NCBI RefSeq assembly: GCF_900112225.1 | Contig: NZ_FOLD01000005.1 | Coordinates: forward strand, 1-64,000 | Length of the DNA stretch: 64,000 nucleotides | Reading direction: 5' to 3' | From: Massilia yuzhufengensis | GTDB taxonomy: Bacteria > Pseudomonadota > Gammaproteobacteria > Burkholderiales > Burkholderiaceae_D | Shown here: positions 38,475-47,696 of the stretch, piece after piece | Layout of the letters: every line of letters starts with the position of its first letter | How positions within the stretch are numbered: the stretch's first letter is position 1 | Made by a program: the position numbers and the translations under genes | Notes under the pieces: model-generated | Seen by the model: only the letters and a program-made list of their open reading frames with translations | Database searches by the model: none | What the model was told of the DNA's origin: nothing

Positions 38475-39416
38475 TCAGGCCGCGCGTGTCCCGTCCAGGC
38501 CCTTCGGCAGCGGGAACACGACGTGCTCTTCCACGCCCTCGAGCGCGCGCACGCTGGCCGCGCCCAGTTCCTTCAGGCGGTCGATCACGGCCTGCACCAA
38601 TACTTCAGGCGCCGAGGCGCCGGCGGTCACGCCGATGCGTTTCTTGCCGGCGATCCATGCGGGATCGATGGCGGCGGCATTGTCGACCATATACGCTGGC
38701 GTGCCCATCTTGTCGGCCACCTCGCGCAGGCGGTTCGAGTTCGAGCTGTTCGGGCTGCCGACCACCACCACCACTTCGACCTGCGGCGCCATGAACTTGA
38801 CGGCCTCCTGGCGGTTGGTGGTGGCGTAGCAGATGTCGCCCTTCTTCGGCTCGATGATGTTCGGGAAGCGGGCCTTGAGCGCGGCAATGATCTCGGCGGT
38901 GTCGTCCACCGACAGCGTGGTCTGCGACACATAGGCCAGCAGCTCGGGGTTATTGACCTGCAGGGTGGCGACGTCGGCCACGGTTTCGACCAGGTGCATG
39001 CCCTCTTCGGCCTGTCCCATCGTGCCTTCGACTTCCGGATGGCCGTCGTGGCCGATCATGACGATCTCGCAGCCCTGCTTGCGCATCTTGGCCACTTCCA
39101 CGTGGACCTTGGTCACCAGCGGGCAGGTGGCGTCGAAAATGGTCAGGCCGCGCGCTTCGGCTTCCTGGCGCACGGCTTTCGAGACGCCGTGGGCCGAGAA
39201 CACCAGCGTGTTGCCGGCCGGGACGTCGTCCAGTTCCTCGATGAAGATCGCGCCCTTGTTGCGCAGGTCTTCGACCACGTAGGCGTTGTGCACGATTTCG
39301 TGGCGCACATAGATCGGCGCACCGAACTGGGTCAGGGCGCGCTCGACGATCTCGATGGCGCGGTCGACGCCGGCGCAGAAGCCGCGTGGCTGGGCAAGCA
39401 GAATTTCATTTTGCAT
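38475..39416 (-). CDS. ispH: 4-hydroxy-3-methylbut-2-enyl diphosphate reductase
   Basis: Last enzyme of the MEP isoprenoid pathway, making IPP and DMAPP with an iron-sulfur cluster. The 313-residue protein has the three cluster cysteines Cys14 ([10 protein letters not shown]), Cys98 ([11 protein letters not shown]) and Cys196 ([11 protein letters not shown]), plus HEIVHN, FSAHGVS and [11 protein letters not shown]. Complete. It is 20 nt downstream of the FKBP gene; the fkpB-ispH pair is widespread in proteobacteria. Confidence 0.97.
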   Translation of the reverse strand: MQNEILLAQPRGFCAGVDRAIEIVERALTQFGAPIYVRHEIVHNAYVVEDLRNKGAIFIEELDDVPAGNTLVFSAHGVSKAVRQEAEARGLTIFDATCPLVTKVHVEVAKMRKQGCEIVMIGHDGHPEVEGTMGQAEEGMHLVETVADVATLQVNNPELLAYVSQTTLSVDDTAEIIAALKARFPNIIEPKKGDICYATTNRQEAVKFMAPQVEVVVVVGSPNSSNSNRLREVADKMGTPAYMVDNAAAIDPAWIAGKKRIGVTAGASAPEVLVQAVIDRLKELGAASVRALEGVEEHVVFPLPKGLDGTRAA

Positions 39417-39436
39417 GAGGTTTCCTGGGGGTCGGG

Positions 39437-39889
39437 TTACAGCACCGAGATCAGTTTCACTTCGAACAGCAAGTCCTGGCCGGCCAGCGGGTGGTTGAAG
39501 TCGAACAGGGCCGAACTCTCGCGCAGCTCGAGCAGCACGCCGGCGAAGCGGCCGCCCTTGGGCGCGTTGAATTCGATCAGCTCGCCCACCTTGTAGTCGG
39601 CGTCCGGCACTGAATTTTCCGCCAGCGTGGCTTTCGACACCGACTGCACCAGCTCCGGGTTGCGCGCGCCAAAGGCTTCCGCGGCACTGAGGCGGAAGGT
39701 ATCGTGCGCGCCCTCCGGCAGGCCGAGCAGGCGCTGCTCGAGGAAGGGCGCCAGCTGGCCCTGGCCGAGCAGCAAGGTGGCCGGCGTACCGGCGAAGGTA
39801 GTGATCAGATCAGTACCGTCGGCGGTAGCCAGCCGATAATGCAGGGTCAGGTAGGACGATTCGTTGACGACAGGGGCAGCGTTGGACAT
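39437..39889 (-). CDS. FKBP-type peptidyl-prolyl isomerase (SlpA/FkpB type)
   Basis: Folding catalyst of the SlyD/SlpA group, 150 residues. It has [43 protein letters not shown] and, after the inserted flap domain, [18 protein letters not shown]. No His-rich metal tail is present, so it is SlpA-like and not SlyD. The start at ATG 39889 ([10 protein letters not shown]) is preferred over 39925. It is upstream of ispH in the same direction. Confidence 0.92.
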   Translation of the reverse strand: MSNAAPVVNESSYLTLHYRLATADGTDLITTFAGTPATLLLGQGQLAPFLEQRLLGLPEGAHDTFRLSAAEAFGARNPELVQSVSKATLAENSVPDADYKVGELIEFNAPKGGRFAGVLLELRESSALFDFNHPLAGQDLLFEVKLISVL

Positions 39890-40004
39890 GTTCGTTGTGG
39901 TGACAGGCAGGCCTGTTGCAGGCAAACCGCTATTTTACAGCTACTAGGCCGCGGCCGCGGCCTGCGCCGCCGCCCACCCACTATTCAATCACGGAGACCC
40001 AGGC

Positions 40005-40676
40005 ATGAAAATCAGCGAATGGCCGCTGGAACAACGTCCGCGCGAACGGCTGCTGCGCGCCGGCGCTGGCGCACTGTCGGACAGCGAACTGCTGGCCATC
40101 TTCCTGCGCGTCGGCGTGGCCGGCAAGAGCGCGGTGTCGCTGGCGCGCGACATGCTCGACCATTTCGGCTCGCTGCACCGGCTGCTGCACGCCACGTCTG
40201 GCGAATTCGGCCAGCTGCACGGGCTCGGCCCGGCGAAATATGCGCAGCTGCAGGCGGCGGTCGAGCTGACCCGGCGCGCGGTAGCGGAAGAATTCGAGCG
40301 CGAGGCGCTGTGCTCGCCGCAAGCCGTGCGCGACTACCTGCGCCACCAGTTCGCGCTGCAGGCGCATGAATCCTTCGTCGTGCTCTTCCTGGACGTGAAG
40401 AACCGCCTGATTAATTATGAGGAGATGTTCCGCGGCACGCTGACCCATACCAGCGTCTACCCGCGCGAAGTCGTCAAGGCAGCACTGCGGCGCAATGCCG
40501 CGGCCCTGATCCTGGCGCACAACCACCCCTCCGGCGTGGCCGAGCCGAGCGAAGCCGACCTGCGGCTTACCTCGGCGCTGGTGCAGGCGCTGGCGCTGGT
40601 CGATATCCGGATACTGGACCACTTTGTGGTTGCCGGGACACAGGTGCATTCCTTCGCCGAACACGGACAGTTGTGA
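40005..40676 (+). CDS. radC: RadC/JAB-domain protein
   Basis: Member of the RadC family, 223 residues. An N-terminal helix-hairpin-helix-like region ([21 protein letters not shown]) precedes an MPN+/JAMM metalloprotease-like domain with His172, His174 and Asp185 in [14 protein letters not shown] and the upstream [14 protein letters not shown]. The old name implies DNA repair, but the true function of chromosomal RadC is unsettled. It lies upstream of rpmB, a conserved neighbourhood in proteobacteria. Confidence 0.95.
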   Translation: MKISEWPLEQRPRERLLRAGAGALSDSELLAIFLRVGVAGKSAVSLARDMLDHFGSLHRLLHATSGEFGQLHGLGPAKYAQLQAAVELTRRAVAEEFEREALCSPQAVRDYLRHQFALQAHESFVVLFLDVKNRLINYEEMFRGTLTHTSVYPREVVKAALRRNAAALILAHNHPSGVAEPSEADLRLTSALVQALALVDIRILDHFVVAGTQVHSFAEHGQL

Positions 40677-40770
40677 ACGAATAACAGCGTGAAAACAGGG
40701 TGTTAGCTCACTCAACAGCAAATGTTAAATGTGTCGATTGATATAAGACACATTTGTTTTTCGCAAGTGA

Positions 40771-40800
40771 TTGATTTGGCGTCGCTTTTCACGCTATACT
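40771..40800 (+). promoter_or_regulatory. promoter of rpmB-rpmG
   Basis: TTGATT (40771-40776) and TATACT (40795-40800) are separated by 18 nt within an AT-rich stretch typical of strong ribosomal promoters. rpmB starts 40 nt further on after an AAGGAG site. Confidence 0.75.
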
Positions 40801-40840
40801 CTCGTTTTTCCAGTTCGGAATACTATTTAAGGAGTGCACT

Positions 40841-41077
40841 ATGGCACGTGTCTGCCAAGTTACCGGCAAGGGTGTGATGGTTGGCAACAACGTCTCCCAC
40901 GCTAACAACAAAACCAAGCGTCGCTTCCTGCCTAACCTGCAGAATCGTCGCATCTACGTGGAATCGGAAAATCGCTGGGTCTCCCTGCGCCTGTCCAACG
41001 CCGGTCTGCGCGTGATCGACAAGCTCGGCATCGACGCCGTGCTGACCGACATGCGTGCCCGTGGCGAAAAAGTTTAA
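40841..41077 (+). CDS. rpmB: 50S ribosomal protein L28
   Basis: Large-subunit ribosomal protein of 78 residues. The sequence [20 protein letters not shown] followed by [19 protein letters not shown] is the standard proteobacterial L28, of the form without zinc-binding Cys pairs. It is followed by rpmG after 13 nt. Confidence 0.99.
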   Translation: MARVCQVTGKGVMVGNNVSHANNKTKRRFLPNLQNRRIYVESENRWVSLRLSNAGLRVIDKLGIDAVLTDMRARGEKV

Positions 41078-41090
41078 TTAGGGAGCTATC

Positions 41091-41258
41091 ATGGCAAAAA
41101 CTGGCCGCGACAAAATCAAGCTGGAATCGACCGCAGGTACCGGTCACTTCTACACCACCACCAAGAACAAGCGCACGATGCCGGCGAAAATGGAAATCAC
41201 CAAATTCGACCCAAAAGCACGTAAGCACGTGATCTACAAGGAAACCAAGATCAAGTAA
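41091..41258 (+). CDS. rpmG: 50S ribosomal protein L33
   Basis: Large-subunit ribosomal protein of 55 residues. It starts [20 protein letters not shown] and ends [13 protein letters not shown]. No cysteines are present, so this is the zinc-independent form. The start ATG at 41091 is preceded by an AGGGAG site. Forms an operon with rpmB. Confidence 0.99.
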   Translation: MAKTGRDKIKLESTAGTGHFYTTTKNKRTMPAKMEITKFDPKARKHVIYKETKIK

Positions 41259-41280
41259 TCGATCTTGCTGTTCCCGAAAA

Positions 41281-41308
41281 AGCCGCCCGTTTCGACTGGC
41301 GGCTTTTT
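41281..41308 (+). terminator. terminator of rpmB-rpmG
   Basis: AGCCGCC and GGCGGCT flank a 10-nt loop and are followed by TTTTTATTT, 23 nt after the rpmG stop. Confidence 0.9.
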
Positions 41309-41406
41309 TATTTGTGCTTGACCTCGCTCACCGCGCAGCCAACGCAACGATTGCAATTTGCGCTAGACCGTGAAAGCATGGGCCTGTCGCCCTTGCCACG
41401 AACCGC

Positions 41407-42147
41407 ATGTCCACCCCCTTGCGCCCCCTCGCCGTCACCGCCATCGCCGCCGCCTGCGCGCTGGGCGGCTTGCCGGCGCGCGCCCAGGCGCCTGAGCGCT
41501 TGCAGACCGTGGAAATCAAGGCCGCCCGCACCCGCCTGCTGCCCTACAAGGAATTGTTCTACCCCATGGCCAAGGCGGTACAAAAGAGCCTGGCCGGCCG
41601 CGTCGCGCTGGCGGTGCAGCTGCGCGCCGCCAAGGCCGGCGTGCGGACCGACGACCTGGCGCTGTGGCTGGAAGGGGGCGGCGAATCGCTGCCGGTGCGC
41701 CCTGGCGAGCACGGCCTGTACATCGTGCCGGTCGAAGACCGCATCGCCGAGCGCGACGGCAGTTTTTCCATCAACAAGCACCCAGGCGAGCTGCGGACCA
41801 ACCTGGTGCTGGTCCCTACCCTGCCCCCCGATGCCTGGACCATCGGCGAAGTGCGGCGCCTGCTGCACGACGTGCATGCGACGCTCGATCCGCTGGTGCC
41901 CTGGCACCACCGTTTCCTGATGTGGGCGTTCACTCGCCGGCTCGGCGTGTCGGTGTGCAGCCTGTCCCCTGGCGCGCAGGTCGACGTGGTGGACGGCGAG
42001 CGCGTATTGGCGCGCTATCCCACCAGCGAACCGGCGCGCAACCACGCGAATGCACCGGTGTTCTGCCACCGCTTCACCGGCAACGAAGACTTCGATCCGC
42101 GCGCGCGGCTGGTGCTGCCGGAAGACGCGCAGGTGTTGCTGATCTGA
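41407..42147 (+). CDS. exported protein of unknown function
   Basis: I do not recognise a family. The 246-residue protein has a Sec signal peptide (helix LAVTAIAAACALGGL, probable cleavage after PARA at about residue 26). The mature part has two or three Cys near the C-terminus (VCSLSPGAQ and APVFCHRF), a central WLEGGGESLPVRPGEHGLYIV segment and a NKHPGELRTNLVLVPTLP segment, resembling a beta-rich periplasmic domain. It stands alone with a terminator right after the stop. Codon use fits the genome. Confidence 0.8.
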   Translation: MSTPLRPLAVTAIAAACALGGLPARAQAPERLQTVEIKAARTRLLPYKELFYPMAKAVQKSLAGRVALAVQLRAAKAGVRTDDLALWLEGGGESLPVRPGEHGLYIVPVEDRIAERDGSFSINKHPGELRTNLVLVPTLPPDAWTIGEVRRLLHDVHATLDPLVPWHHRFLMWAFTRRLGVSVCSLSPGAQVDVVDGERVLARYPTSEPARNHANAPVFCHRFTGNEDFDPRARLVLPEDAQVLLI

Positions 42148-42154
42148 ATAAAAA

Positions 42155-42178
42155 ACGGCTCCCGAGGGAGCCGTTCTC
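42155..42178. terminator. bidirectional terminator between the exported protein and desaturase genes
   Basis: ACGGCTCCC and GGGAGCCGT form a perfect 9-bp stem with a 2-nt nominal loop. TTCTCTT follows on the plus strand, and a run of T follows on the minus strand, so it can stop both convergent genes. Confidence 0.85.
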
Positions 42179-42195
42179 TTGTGCAGCCAGGCTGC

Positions 42196-43410
42196 TTATG
42201 CGTAGCTGCGCAGGCGCAGCGAAAAGTCCTGCAGCGCCTTGATCTTCGAGGCTTCGGCCCGTGCGCACCAGTCCTGCAGCTGCTGCAGCAGCTGGTCGCG
42301 GGTCGAATGCGAACGTTCCCAGATCGCGCCCAGTTCCACGCGCATCTGGTGCATGGTTTCCAGCGCCTTGCTGTGTTCGAACAGTTCGACCAGCTGCTGC
42401 TTCTGCGACGATTCCAGCTTGCCCGGCTCGCGCTGCATCAGCTTGCGCGAGCTCTTCAGGAAGCGCGCTTCCAGCTCGGCCTTGTGCTTCAGGTGTTCGA
42501 ATTCTTCGTGGAAGGCGACCCGCACCGACTTGGCGTACTTCGCCATCACGTCGTAGCGGTTGGCGATGACAGACTGCAGGGTGTCGAGGTCGGCCACCAG
42601 CTTGTCCTTGGCGAACTTCGGCTCCGGCGCCACCTTCTTCACCTTGGCCAGGCGCAGGGTTTCCAGGATACGGATATAGCCCCAGCCCAGGTCGAACTCG
42701 TACCACTTGCTCGACAGCTTGGCCGAAGTGGCAAAGGTGTGGTGGTTGTTGTGCAGTTCTTCGCCACCGATCAGGATGCCGAACGGGATGATGTTGGTCG
42801 CCGCATCGCTGCAGTCATAGTTGCGGTAGCCCCAGTAGTGGCCGATGCCGTTGATGATGCCGGCAGCGGTGATCGGGATCCACATCATCTGCACGGCCCA
42901 CACCGAGATACCGACGATGCCGAACAGTGCGACGTTAATGAACAGCATCAGCACGACGCCCATGGCGCTGTGCTTGGTGTACACATTGCGTTCGATCCAG
43001 TCGTCCGGCGTACCGTGGCCATACTTCTCCATGGTTTCCTTGACCTTGCTCTCGGCGCGGTACAGCTCGGCGCCTTCGAACAGCACCTTGCGGATGCCGC
43101 GGGTCTGCGGGCTGTGCGGATCTTCTTCGGTATCGCACTTGGCGTGGTGCTTGCGGTGGATCGAAGCCCATTCCTTGGTGACCTGGCCGGTGGTCAGCCA
43201 CAGCCAGAAGCGGAAGAAATGGCTCGGGATCGCGTGCAGGTCCAGCGCGCGGTGCGCCTGGTGACGGTGCAGGTAGATCGTCACGGCGGCGATCGTGATA
43301 TGCGTGAGCCCCAGCGTGGCGAAGAACACTTCCCAGCCGGTGAAATCGAGCAGTCCGGTGGACAAGAACTGCAGCACGGCTTGCACGGCATCGCTACTAA
43401 AGAATTCCAT
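42196..43410 (-). CDS. fatty acid desaturase (acyl-lipid/acyl-CoA delta-9 type) with long C-terminal extension
   Basis: Membrane di-iron enzyme introducing a double bond into acyl chains. The 404-residue protein carries all three histidine boxes: HRHQAHRALDLH (from His48), HRKHH (85-89) and HNNHH (220-224), with membrane helices around 30-47, 65-75 and 150-185. The catalytic core ends near residue 260; about 140 further residues form a charged helical tail (KDKLVADLDTLQS, KHKAELEARFLKSSRKL) beyond the usual size of roughly 280-300. The tail's role is unknown. Confidence 0.9.
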   Translation of the reverse strand: MEFFSSDAVQAVLQFLSTGLLDFTGWEVFFATLGLTHITIAAVTIYLHRHQAHRALDLHAIPSHFFRFWLWLTTGQVTKEWASIHRKHHAKCDTEEDPHSPQTRGIRKVLFEGAELYRAESKVKETMEKYGHGTPDDWIERNVYTKHSAMGVVLMLFINVALFGIVGISVWAVQMMWIPITAAGIINGIGHYWGYRNYDCSDAATNIIPFGILIGGEELHNNHHTFATSAKLSSKWYEFDLGWGYIRILETLRLAKVKKVAPEPKFAKDKLVADLDTLQSVIANRYDVMAKYAKSVRVAFHEEFEHLKHKAELEARFLKSSRKLMQREPGKLESSQKQQLVELFEHSKALETMHQMRVELGAIWERSHSTRDQLLQQLQDWCARAEASKIKALQDFSLRLRSYA

Positions 43411-43529
43411 TCAGTCTCCAATGTGTATTGCATCAGCGCACCAATTCATGCGCGGCGACTAGCAACCAAACATTTTACGCGGTTCTAGTGACGCACGGCA
43501 CGCCTAAGTGTCTAATTTCATGCACTTAT

Positions 43530-44843
43530 TTACGTTTCGGTGGGGGTTCGGGCCACAACCGATGTTATGTGTGCATCGAGTAAGCGCGTATCAATAGACG
43601 GATGGCCAAGTTTTATCGCGCCAGACTGAACCAGCGCATAGATTTTCTTGTTCACATCCGAAATCGGCCCACCCTGCCCGTTTTCCGGATCGGCCAGCCA
43701 AAAACCCACTTCCAGTTCATAGCCGTCGGCCGCGAAGGCGTTGAGCAGCACGTTCGGGGCCGGCGCTTCCAGTACCCGGGCGACGCCGCGCGGCTGCGCT
43801 TCGAGCAGCGGCATGACGGTGGACAGGTCGCTGTCGTAGGACACGACCAGCTTGGTCACCGCGCGCACGTTGCGGTTGCTCGCGGACTGGTTCAGCACCA
43901 CGCCGGTGATCAGCATTTCGTTTGGCAACAGGGTTTGGGTGCCGTCAGTGCTGCGCAGCACCGTATAGCGCGTATTGATGCGCGCCACCTTGCCTGAATA
44001 CTTGTCGATGGTAATCGGGTCGCCGATGGTCAGGCTGCGTTCGAGCAAGATGATGAAGCCGGACACGTAATTGCTGGCGATCCGCTGCATGCCCAGGCCA
44101 AGGCCGACGCCCAGCGCACCACCGAACACGGACAGCACGGTCAGGTCGAGACCGGCCAGCGACAAGCTGAACAGCACCGCCACCAGGATCAGCAGCGCCC
44201 GGCTCATGCGGGCCAGTACCACCTTGAGCGAGCTGTGCATGCGCTCGACCCGCATCAGGCGCTCTTCCAGCGCCGCCCCGGCCCACAAGGCCAGCATCAT
44301 CAGCACCACGATCGACACGATGCCCTCGACCAGGTCGGACAGGGTGATCTTGTGCTTGCCGACAGGCAGGAAGGTACGGTCGAAGAAGCGCATCACATCG
44401 GGCAGCACGCCCGTGATGTGCAGCGCCACGCCCAGCCATACGACCAGCGCGAAGATTTTCTCGAAGGTCTGGAGCGCTTCGCCCAGCTGCCCGCGCCGTG
44501 CGAACACGCGCCGCAGCAGGTAGAAGAAGGTGCGGATCACCGCCATCGACGAGGCCAGCGGCACCGCGATGTCGAGCAGGTGCACGCTCTGGTAATTGGC
44601 CATCGCCACGCGCGTGACCGCCAGCAGCCCGAGGATGAGCAGCGGCGGCAGCACCCGGGCGAAGCTGCCCATGCCCAGGCCGATCAGGCCGGTATGCTGG
44701 TGGTTGTCGAGCCAGGACCGGTGCATCAACCGCGCCAGGCCCCAGCCGACGGCGACGCACAGGACAATGGCAAGTGCCTGCCACAGGATGGCAGGCTTGT
44801 GGATGTCGCCGAGCAGGTCGGCCAGCAGTTGCTGGAGCGGCAT
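43530..44843 (-). CDS. MscS-family mechanosensitive ion channel
   Basis: Inner-membrane channel relieving osmotic pressure, 437 residues. Several N-terminal helices (ALAIVLCVAVGWGLARLM and others) precede the MscS pore and beta domain: LTVLSVFGGALGVGLGLGMQ, IASNYVSGFIILLERSLTIGD and TRYTVLRSTDGTQTLLPNE. It has more transmembrane segments than minimal MscS and is of the YbdG/YnaI-like size. It is 9 nt downstream of the methyltransferase gene on the same strand. Confidence 0.92.
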   Translation of the reverse strand: MPLQQLLADLLGDIHKPAILWQALAIVLCVAVGWGLARLMHRSWLDNHQHTGLIGLGMGSFARVLPPLLILGLLAVTRVAMANYQSVHLLDIAVPLASSMAVIRTFFYLLRRVFARRGQLGEALQTFEKIFALVVWLGVALHITGVLPDVMRFFDRTFLPVGKHKITLSDLVEGIVSIVVLMMLALWAGAALEERLMRVERMHSSLKVVLARMSRALLILVAVLFSLSLAGLDLTVLSVFGGALGVGLGLGMQRIASNYVSGFIILLERSLTIGDPITIDKYSGKVARINTRYTVLRSTDGTQTLLPNEMLITGVVLNQSASNRNVRAVTKLVVSYDSDLSTVMPLLEAQPRGVARVLEAPAPNVLLNAFAADGYELEVGFWLADPENGQGGPISDVNKKIYALVQSGAIKLGHPSIDTRLLDAHITSVVARTPTET

Positions 44844-44852
44844 GTCCCGGTG

Positions 44853-46181
44853 TTATTCCTCGTTGCCTTCAGCAGCCTCGTCGGCAGCCTCGCGCGCCGG
44901 CTTGTCCGCCGGCTCGGCCTTGGCCTTCGCCTTGCGCTCGAGCACTGCGGCAAAGAAGCCGTCGGTCTGGTGCTTGTGCGGCAGCATCTTGAGGTAGTCG
45001 CCCATCTCGAGCGGAATCTTCTGCTCGGCCAGCACCGCGCTCATGGGCACCAGGGTAAAGTCCGGATGGCCGGCAAGGAACTGTTCGACGATGAAGTCGT
45101 TCTCTTCGTTCAGCAGGCTGCAGGTGGCGTACACCAGGCGGCCGCCGCCCTTGACCAGGCGCGCCGCGCCGGCCAGGATCGCGGCCTGCTTTTCCTGCAT
45201 CTCGCCGATGGCTTCCGGCTTCTGGCGCCACTTGACGTCCGGGTTGCGGCGCAGGGTGCCCAGGCCGCTGCACGGCGCGTCGACCAGCACGCGGTCGATC
45301 TTGCCGGCCAGGCGCTTGATCTTGGCGTCGCGCTCATGCGCGATCAGCACCGGATGCACGTTCGACAGGCCGCTGCGGGCCATGCGCGGCTTGAGCTTGG
45401 CCAGGCGTTTCTCGGACACATCGAAGGCGTACAGGCGGCCGGTATTGCGCATGGTCGCGCCCAGGGCCAGCGTCTTGCCGCCGGCGCCGGCGCAGAAGTC
45501 GACCACCATCTCGCCACGGCGCGCGCCAACGATCTGGGCCAGCACCTGGCTGCCCTCGTCCTGCACTTCGATGGCGCCATCCTTGAACAGCGGCAGGTTC
45601 TGCAGCGCAGGCTTCTTCAGCACGCGCAGGCCCAGCGGGGCGTAGGGCATCGGCTCGGCGGCAATCGGCGCCTTGGCCAGCTCGGCCATGACGTCGTCGC
45701 GGTTGGCCTTGATGGAGTTCACGCGCAGGTCGAGCGGCGCCGGGGTGTTCAGCACCGCCGCCAGCTCAAGGGCTTCTTCCTGGCCGAACTGTCCCACCAG
45801 CTTTTCGTACAGCCAGGCCGGCAGGTTGGCCTGCATTTGCGGCGGCAGCAGGGTACGGTCGACTTCCTTGATGCGGGTAAGGAAGTGGGTCTCGTCTTCG
45901 CTCAGGCCGCCAAGGGCGTCGATGCCGGCGGTTTCGGAAAGTCCCAGCAGGGCCAGCTTGCGCATCGATGGCGTATTACCGGCGCCGGCGAAATCGGTGT
46001 AGAAGGATTTGTTGCGCAAGACGGCGTACACGGCTTCGGCGATGACGCCGCGCTCGCGGCCACCGAAACGCGGGTGGTCCTTGAAGTAGCGCGACAGGGT
46101 AACGTCGGCCGGCGACATAAAGCGCAGTACCTCGCGCAATACCTCTTCCGTATTGCCGAGGATTGCTGGTGGCAATCTCAT
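44853..46181 (-). CDS. RsmB/NOP-family RNA (cytosine-5) methyltransferase
   Basis: Methylates cytosine C5 in rRNA or tRNA using S-adenosylmethionine. The 442-residue protein has an NusB-like N-terminal helical domain, the SAM site VDFCAGAGGKTLALGA and the two catalytic cysteines Cys304 (DAPCSGLGTLRRNPDVKW) and Cys354 (YATCSLLNEEN). It resembles the RsmB-related group common in betaproteobacteria; E. coli RsmB equivalence is not proven. The C-terminus is Lys/Ala/Glu-rich. purN is immediately upstream (12-nt gap). Confidence 0.92.
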   Translation of the reverse strand: MRLPPAILGNTEEVLREVLRFMSPADVTLSRYFKDHPRFGGRERGVIAEAVYAVLRNKSFYTDFAGAGNTPSMRKLALLGLSETAGIDALGGLSEDETHFLTRIKEVDRTLLPPQMQANLPAWLYEKLVGQFGQEEALELAAVLNTPAPLDLRVNSIKANRDDVMAELAKAPIAAEPMPYAPLGLRVLKKPALQNLPLFKDGAIEVQDEGSQVLAQIVGARRGEMVVDFCAGAGGKTLALGATMRNTGRLYAFDVSEKRLAKLKPRMARSGLSNVHPVLIAHERDAKIKRLAGKIDRVLVDAPCSGLGTLRRNPDVKWRQKPEAIGEMQEKQAAILAGAARLVKGGGRLVYATCSLLNEENDFIVEQFLAGHPDFTLVPMSAVLAEQKIPLEMGDYLKMLPHKHQTDGFFAAVLERKAKAKAEPADKPAREAADEAAEGNEE

Positions 46182-46193
46182 GAAATTCCTTGG

Positions 46194-46826
46194 TTAAATG
46201 CTTGTGGTTTCGGCGGGCGCACCGTGAAGGATGCGCACTTCGCCATGTTCAATACTGAGCCGGTCTTCGATGAAGAGGCGCACAGCATGCGGATACAGCT
46301 TGTGTTCTTCGACGAGGACGCGGGCCGACAGCGTGTCTTCGGTATCGCCCGGCAGCACCGGCACGCGGGCCTGCGCCACGATCGGGCCGTGGTCCAGTTC
46401 GGCCGTGACAAAATGCACGGTCGCGCCATGTTCGGTTGCGCCGGCATCCAGCGCCCCCTGGTGCGTACCCAGTCCCGGGAACAGCGGCAGCAGCGAAGGG
46501 TGGATGTTCAGCATGCGCCCTGCGTAATGCTCGACGAACGGCGCAGTGAGGATGCGCATGAAGCCGGCGAGCACGACCAGGTCGGGGGCAAAACGGTCGA
46601 TCGTTTCCTGCAGTGCAGCATCAAACTCGGCGCGGGTGGCATACTGCTTGTTGGCCACCACCGCCGTCGGGATGCCGCGGGCCTGGGCGAACTCCAGGCC
46701 TTTTGCTTCCGGTTTATTGCTGATGACAGCTGCAATACGTGCCGGCCAGGCATCCATTTCGGCGGCGCGCACGACGGCTTCCATGTTGCTGCCACGGCCG
46801 GAAATGAGGATCACGATATTTTTCAT
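46194..46826 (-). CDS. purN: phosphoribosylglycinamide formyltransferase
   Basis: Adds the formyl group from 10-formyltetrahydrofolate to GAR in purine synthesis. The 210-residue protein has IVILISGRGSNMEAVV at the N-terminus, the catalytic MLNIHPSLLPLFPGLGTH block with Asn-Ile-His and the later ELDHGPIVAQA with catalytic Asp. The start at ATG 46826 (MKNIVILISG) is chosen; ATG 46835 is possible. Confidence 0.96.
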   Translation of the reverse strand: MKNIVILISGRGSNMEAVVRAAEMDAWPARIAAVISNKPEAKGLEFAQARGIPTAVVANKQYATRAEFDAALQETIDRFAPDLVVLAGFMRILTAPFVEHYAGRMLNIHPSLLPLFPGLGTHQGALDAGATEHGATVHFVTAELDHGPIVAQARVPVLPGDTEDTLSARVLVEEHKLYPHAVRLFIEDRLSIEHGEVRILHGAPAETTSI

Positions 46827-46897
46827 ACCCCGCATTGTACCGTATCGCCAGCGGGCAACCGCAGCGGCCGAGGCCATGCCAGGCGCGTCTTGCCTGC

Positions 46898-47305
46898 TTA
46901 TGCAGGAATCGCGAAGGAGTAGAATACGCGGAACGGGACTTTCTTTTCGGCCCAGAATTCGGCCGCATCGCGGAACACGTCGAGCAGGTTCTCGCGCGCT
47001 TCCTTGTCGAATTTCTGCGCGCTCGGCAGTTGCTCGAGCACGACCAGGAAGCCCGGCTGTGGGCCGGCTTCATTAACAGTTTCAGTCAGGCATTTGCGCA
47101 GTGCGTCGAAGTTTTTGCTGCAAGGTTTGGGGAAATAAAAGTTTTCGCCGATGCGGGCGCACACCTGTTGCTTGGTCAAGGTGTTGGCACAATGCGCATA
47201 CAGGAAGTGCTGACCCAGGCGCGCAGCTTCCTGTTGCAGTTCGGCGACGCGGAACGCGCGGATCGACTGGACAAGATTAGGCGGCACTCTCATCAACAAA
47301 CTCAT
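46898..47305 (-). CDS. barstar family protein
   Basis: Resembles barstar, the inhibitor of the ribonuclease barnase. Of about 135 residues, the C-terminal 90 follow the barstar pattern: IGENFYFPKPCSKNFDALRK, CLTET, then FLVVLEQLPSAQKF and ENLLDVFRDAAEFWAEK. A preceding segment (AELQQEAARLGQHFLYAHC) is an added N-terminal part. ATG 47305 is chosen for its GAGG site at 5-nt spacing; 47383 and 47407 are in-frame alternatives giving 161 or 169 residues. No barnase-like toxin lies nearby. Confidence 0.75.
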   Translation of the reverse strand: MSLLMRVPPNLVQSIRAFRVAELQQEAARLGQHFLYAHCANTLTKQQVCARIGENFYFPKPCSKNFDALRKCLTETVNEAGPQPGFLVVLEQLPSAQKFDKEARENLLDVFRDAAEFWAEKKVPFRVFYSFAIPA

Positions 47306-47696
47306 TTTTTCCTCAAGTTGACCAGCTTGGTACGGTGTCAAGGCCTGAAGCGCCACGTGTCGCGGCAATTGCTGTGTGTGCATGCCCTCCCTCGCTGTCG
47401 TTTCCACGCGCCAATAAGACCCTTATTTGTGTAAGGGTAACGTTTTGTGGTATTGGAAGCAACCCAAATGTGATCTCAGGAATCTCATTTGTAAAAATTG
47501 GTATGCCACATATGCACGCCCCGCGCCCCCAATTCCCACCCTGTCATTCTGGGCGCGACCGCCCGATGCTCATTCTCCTGTTACATTTTGTTGCCATGGG
47601 GATCTGTCGAGGCCGGTGGCAAGGATTACCATACAAGGCATGAAAGTCCGGCCGATTTACCTGGACTAAACGAACGCTCCCACTACGAGGTAGAAC
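47306..47696. other. gene-free stretch, nothing clear
   Basis: About 390 bases between the divergent barstar-like and glycine-zipper genes. It is somewhat AT-rich, holds upstream in-frame starts of the barstar gene at its left edge and a GAGGT ribosome site for the right-hand gene. No convincing promoter pair, RNA gene or repeat was seen. Confidence 0.4.

Noticed and set aside
44235-46922. Plus-strand open frame of 895 codons
   Set aside because: It runs antisense through the MscS, RsmB-type and purN genes, all of which have intact motifs on the minus strand.
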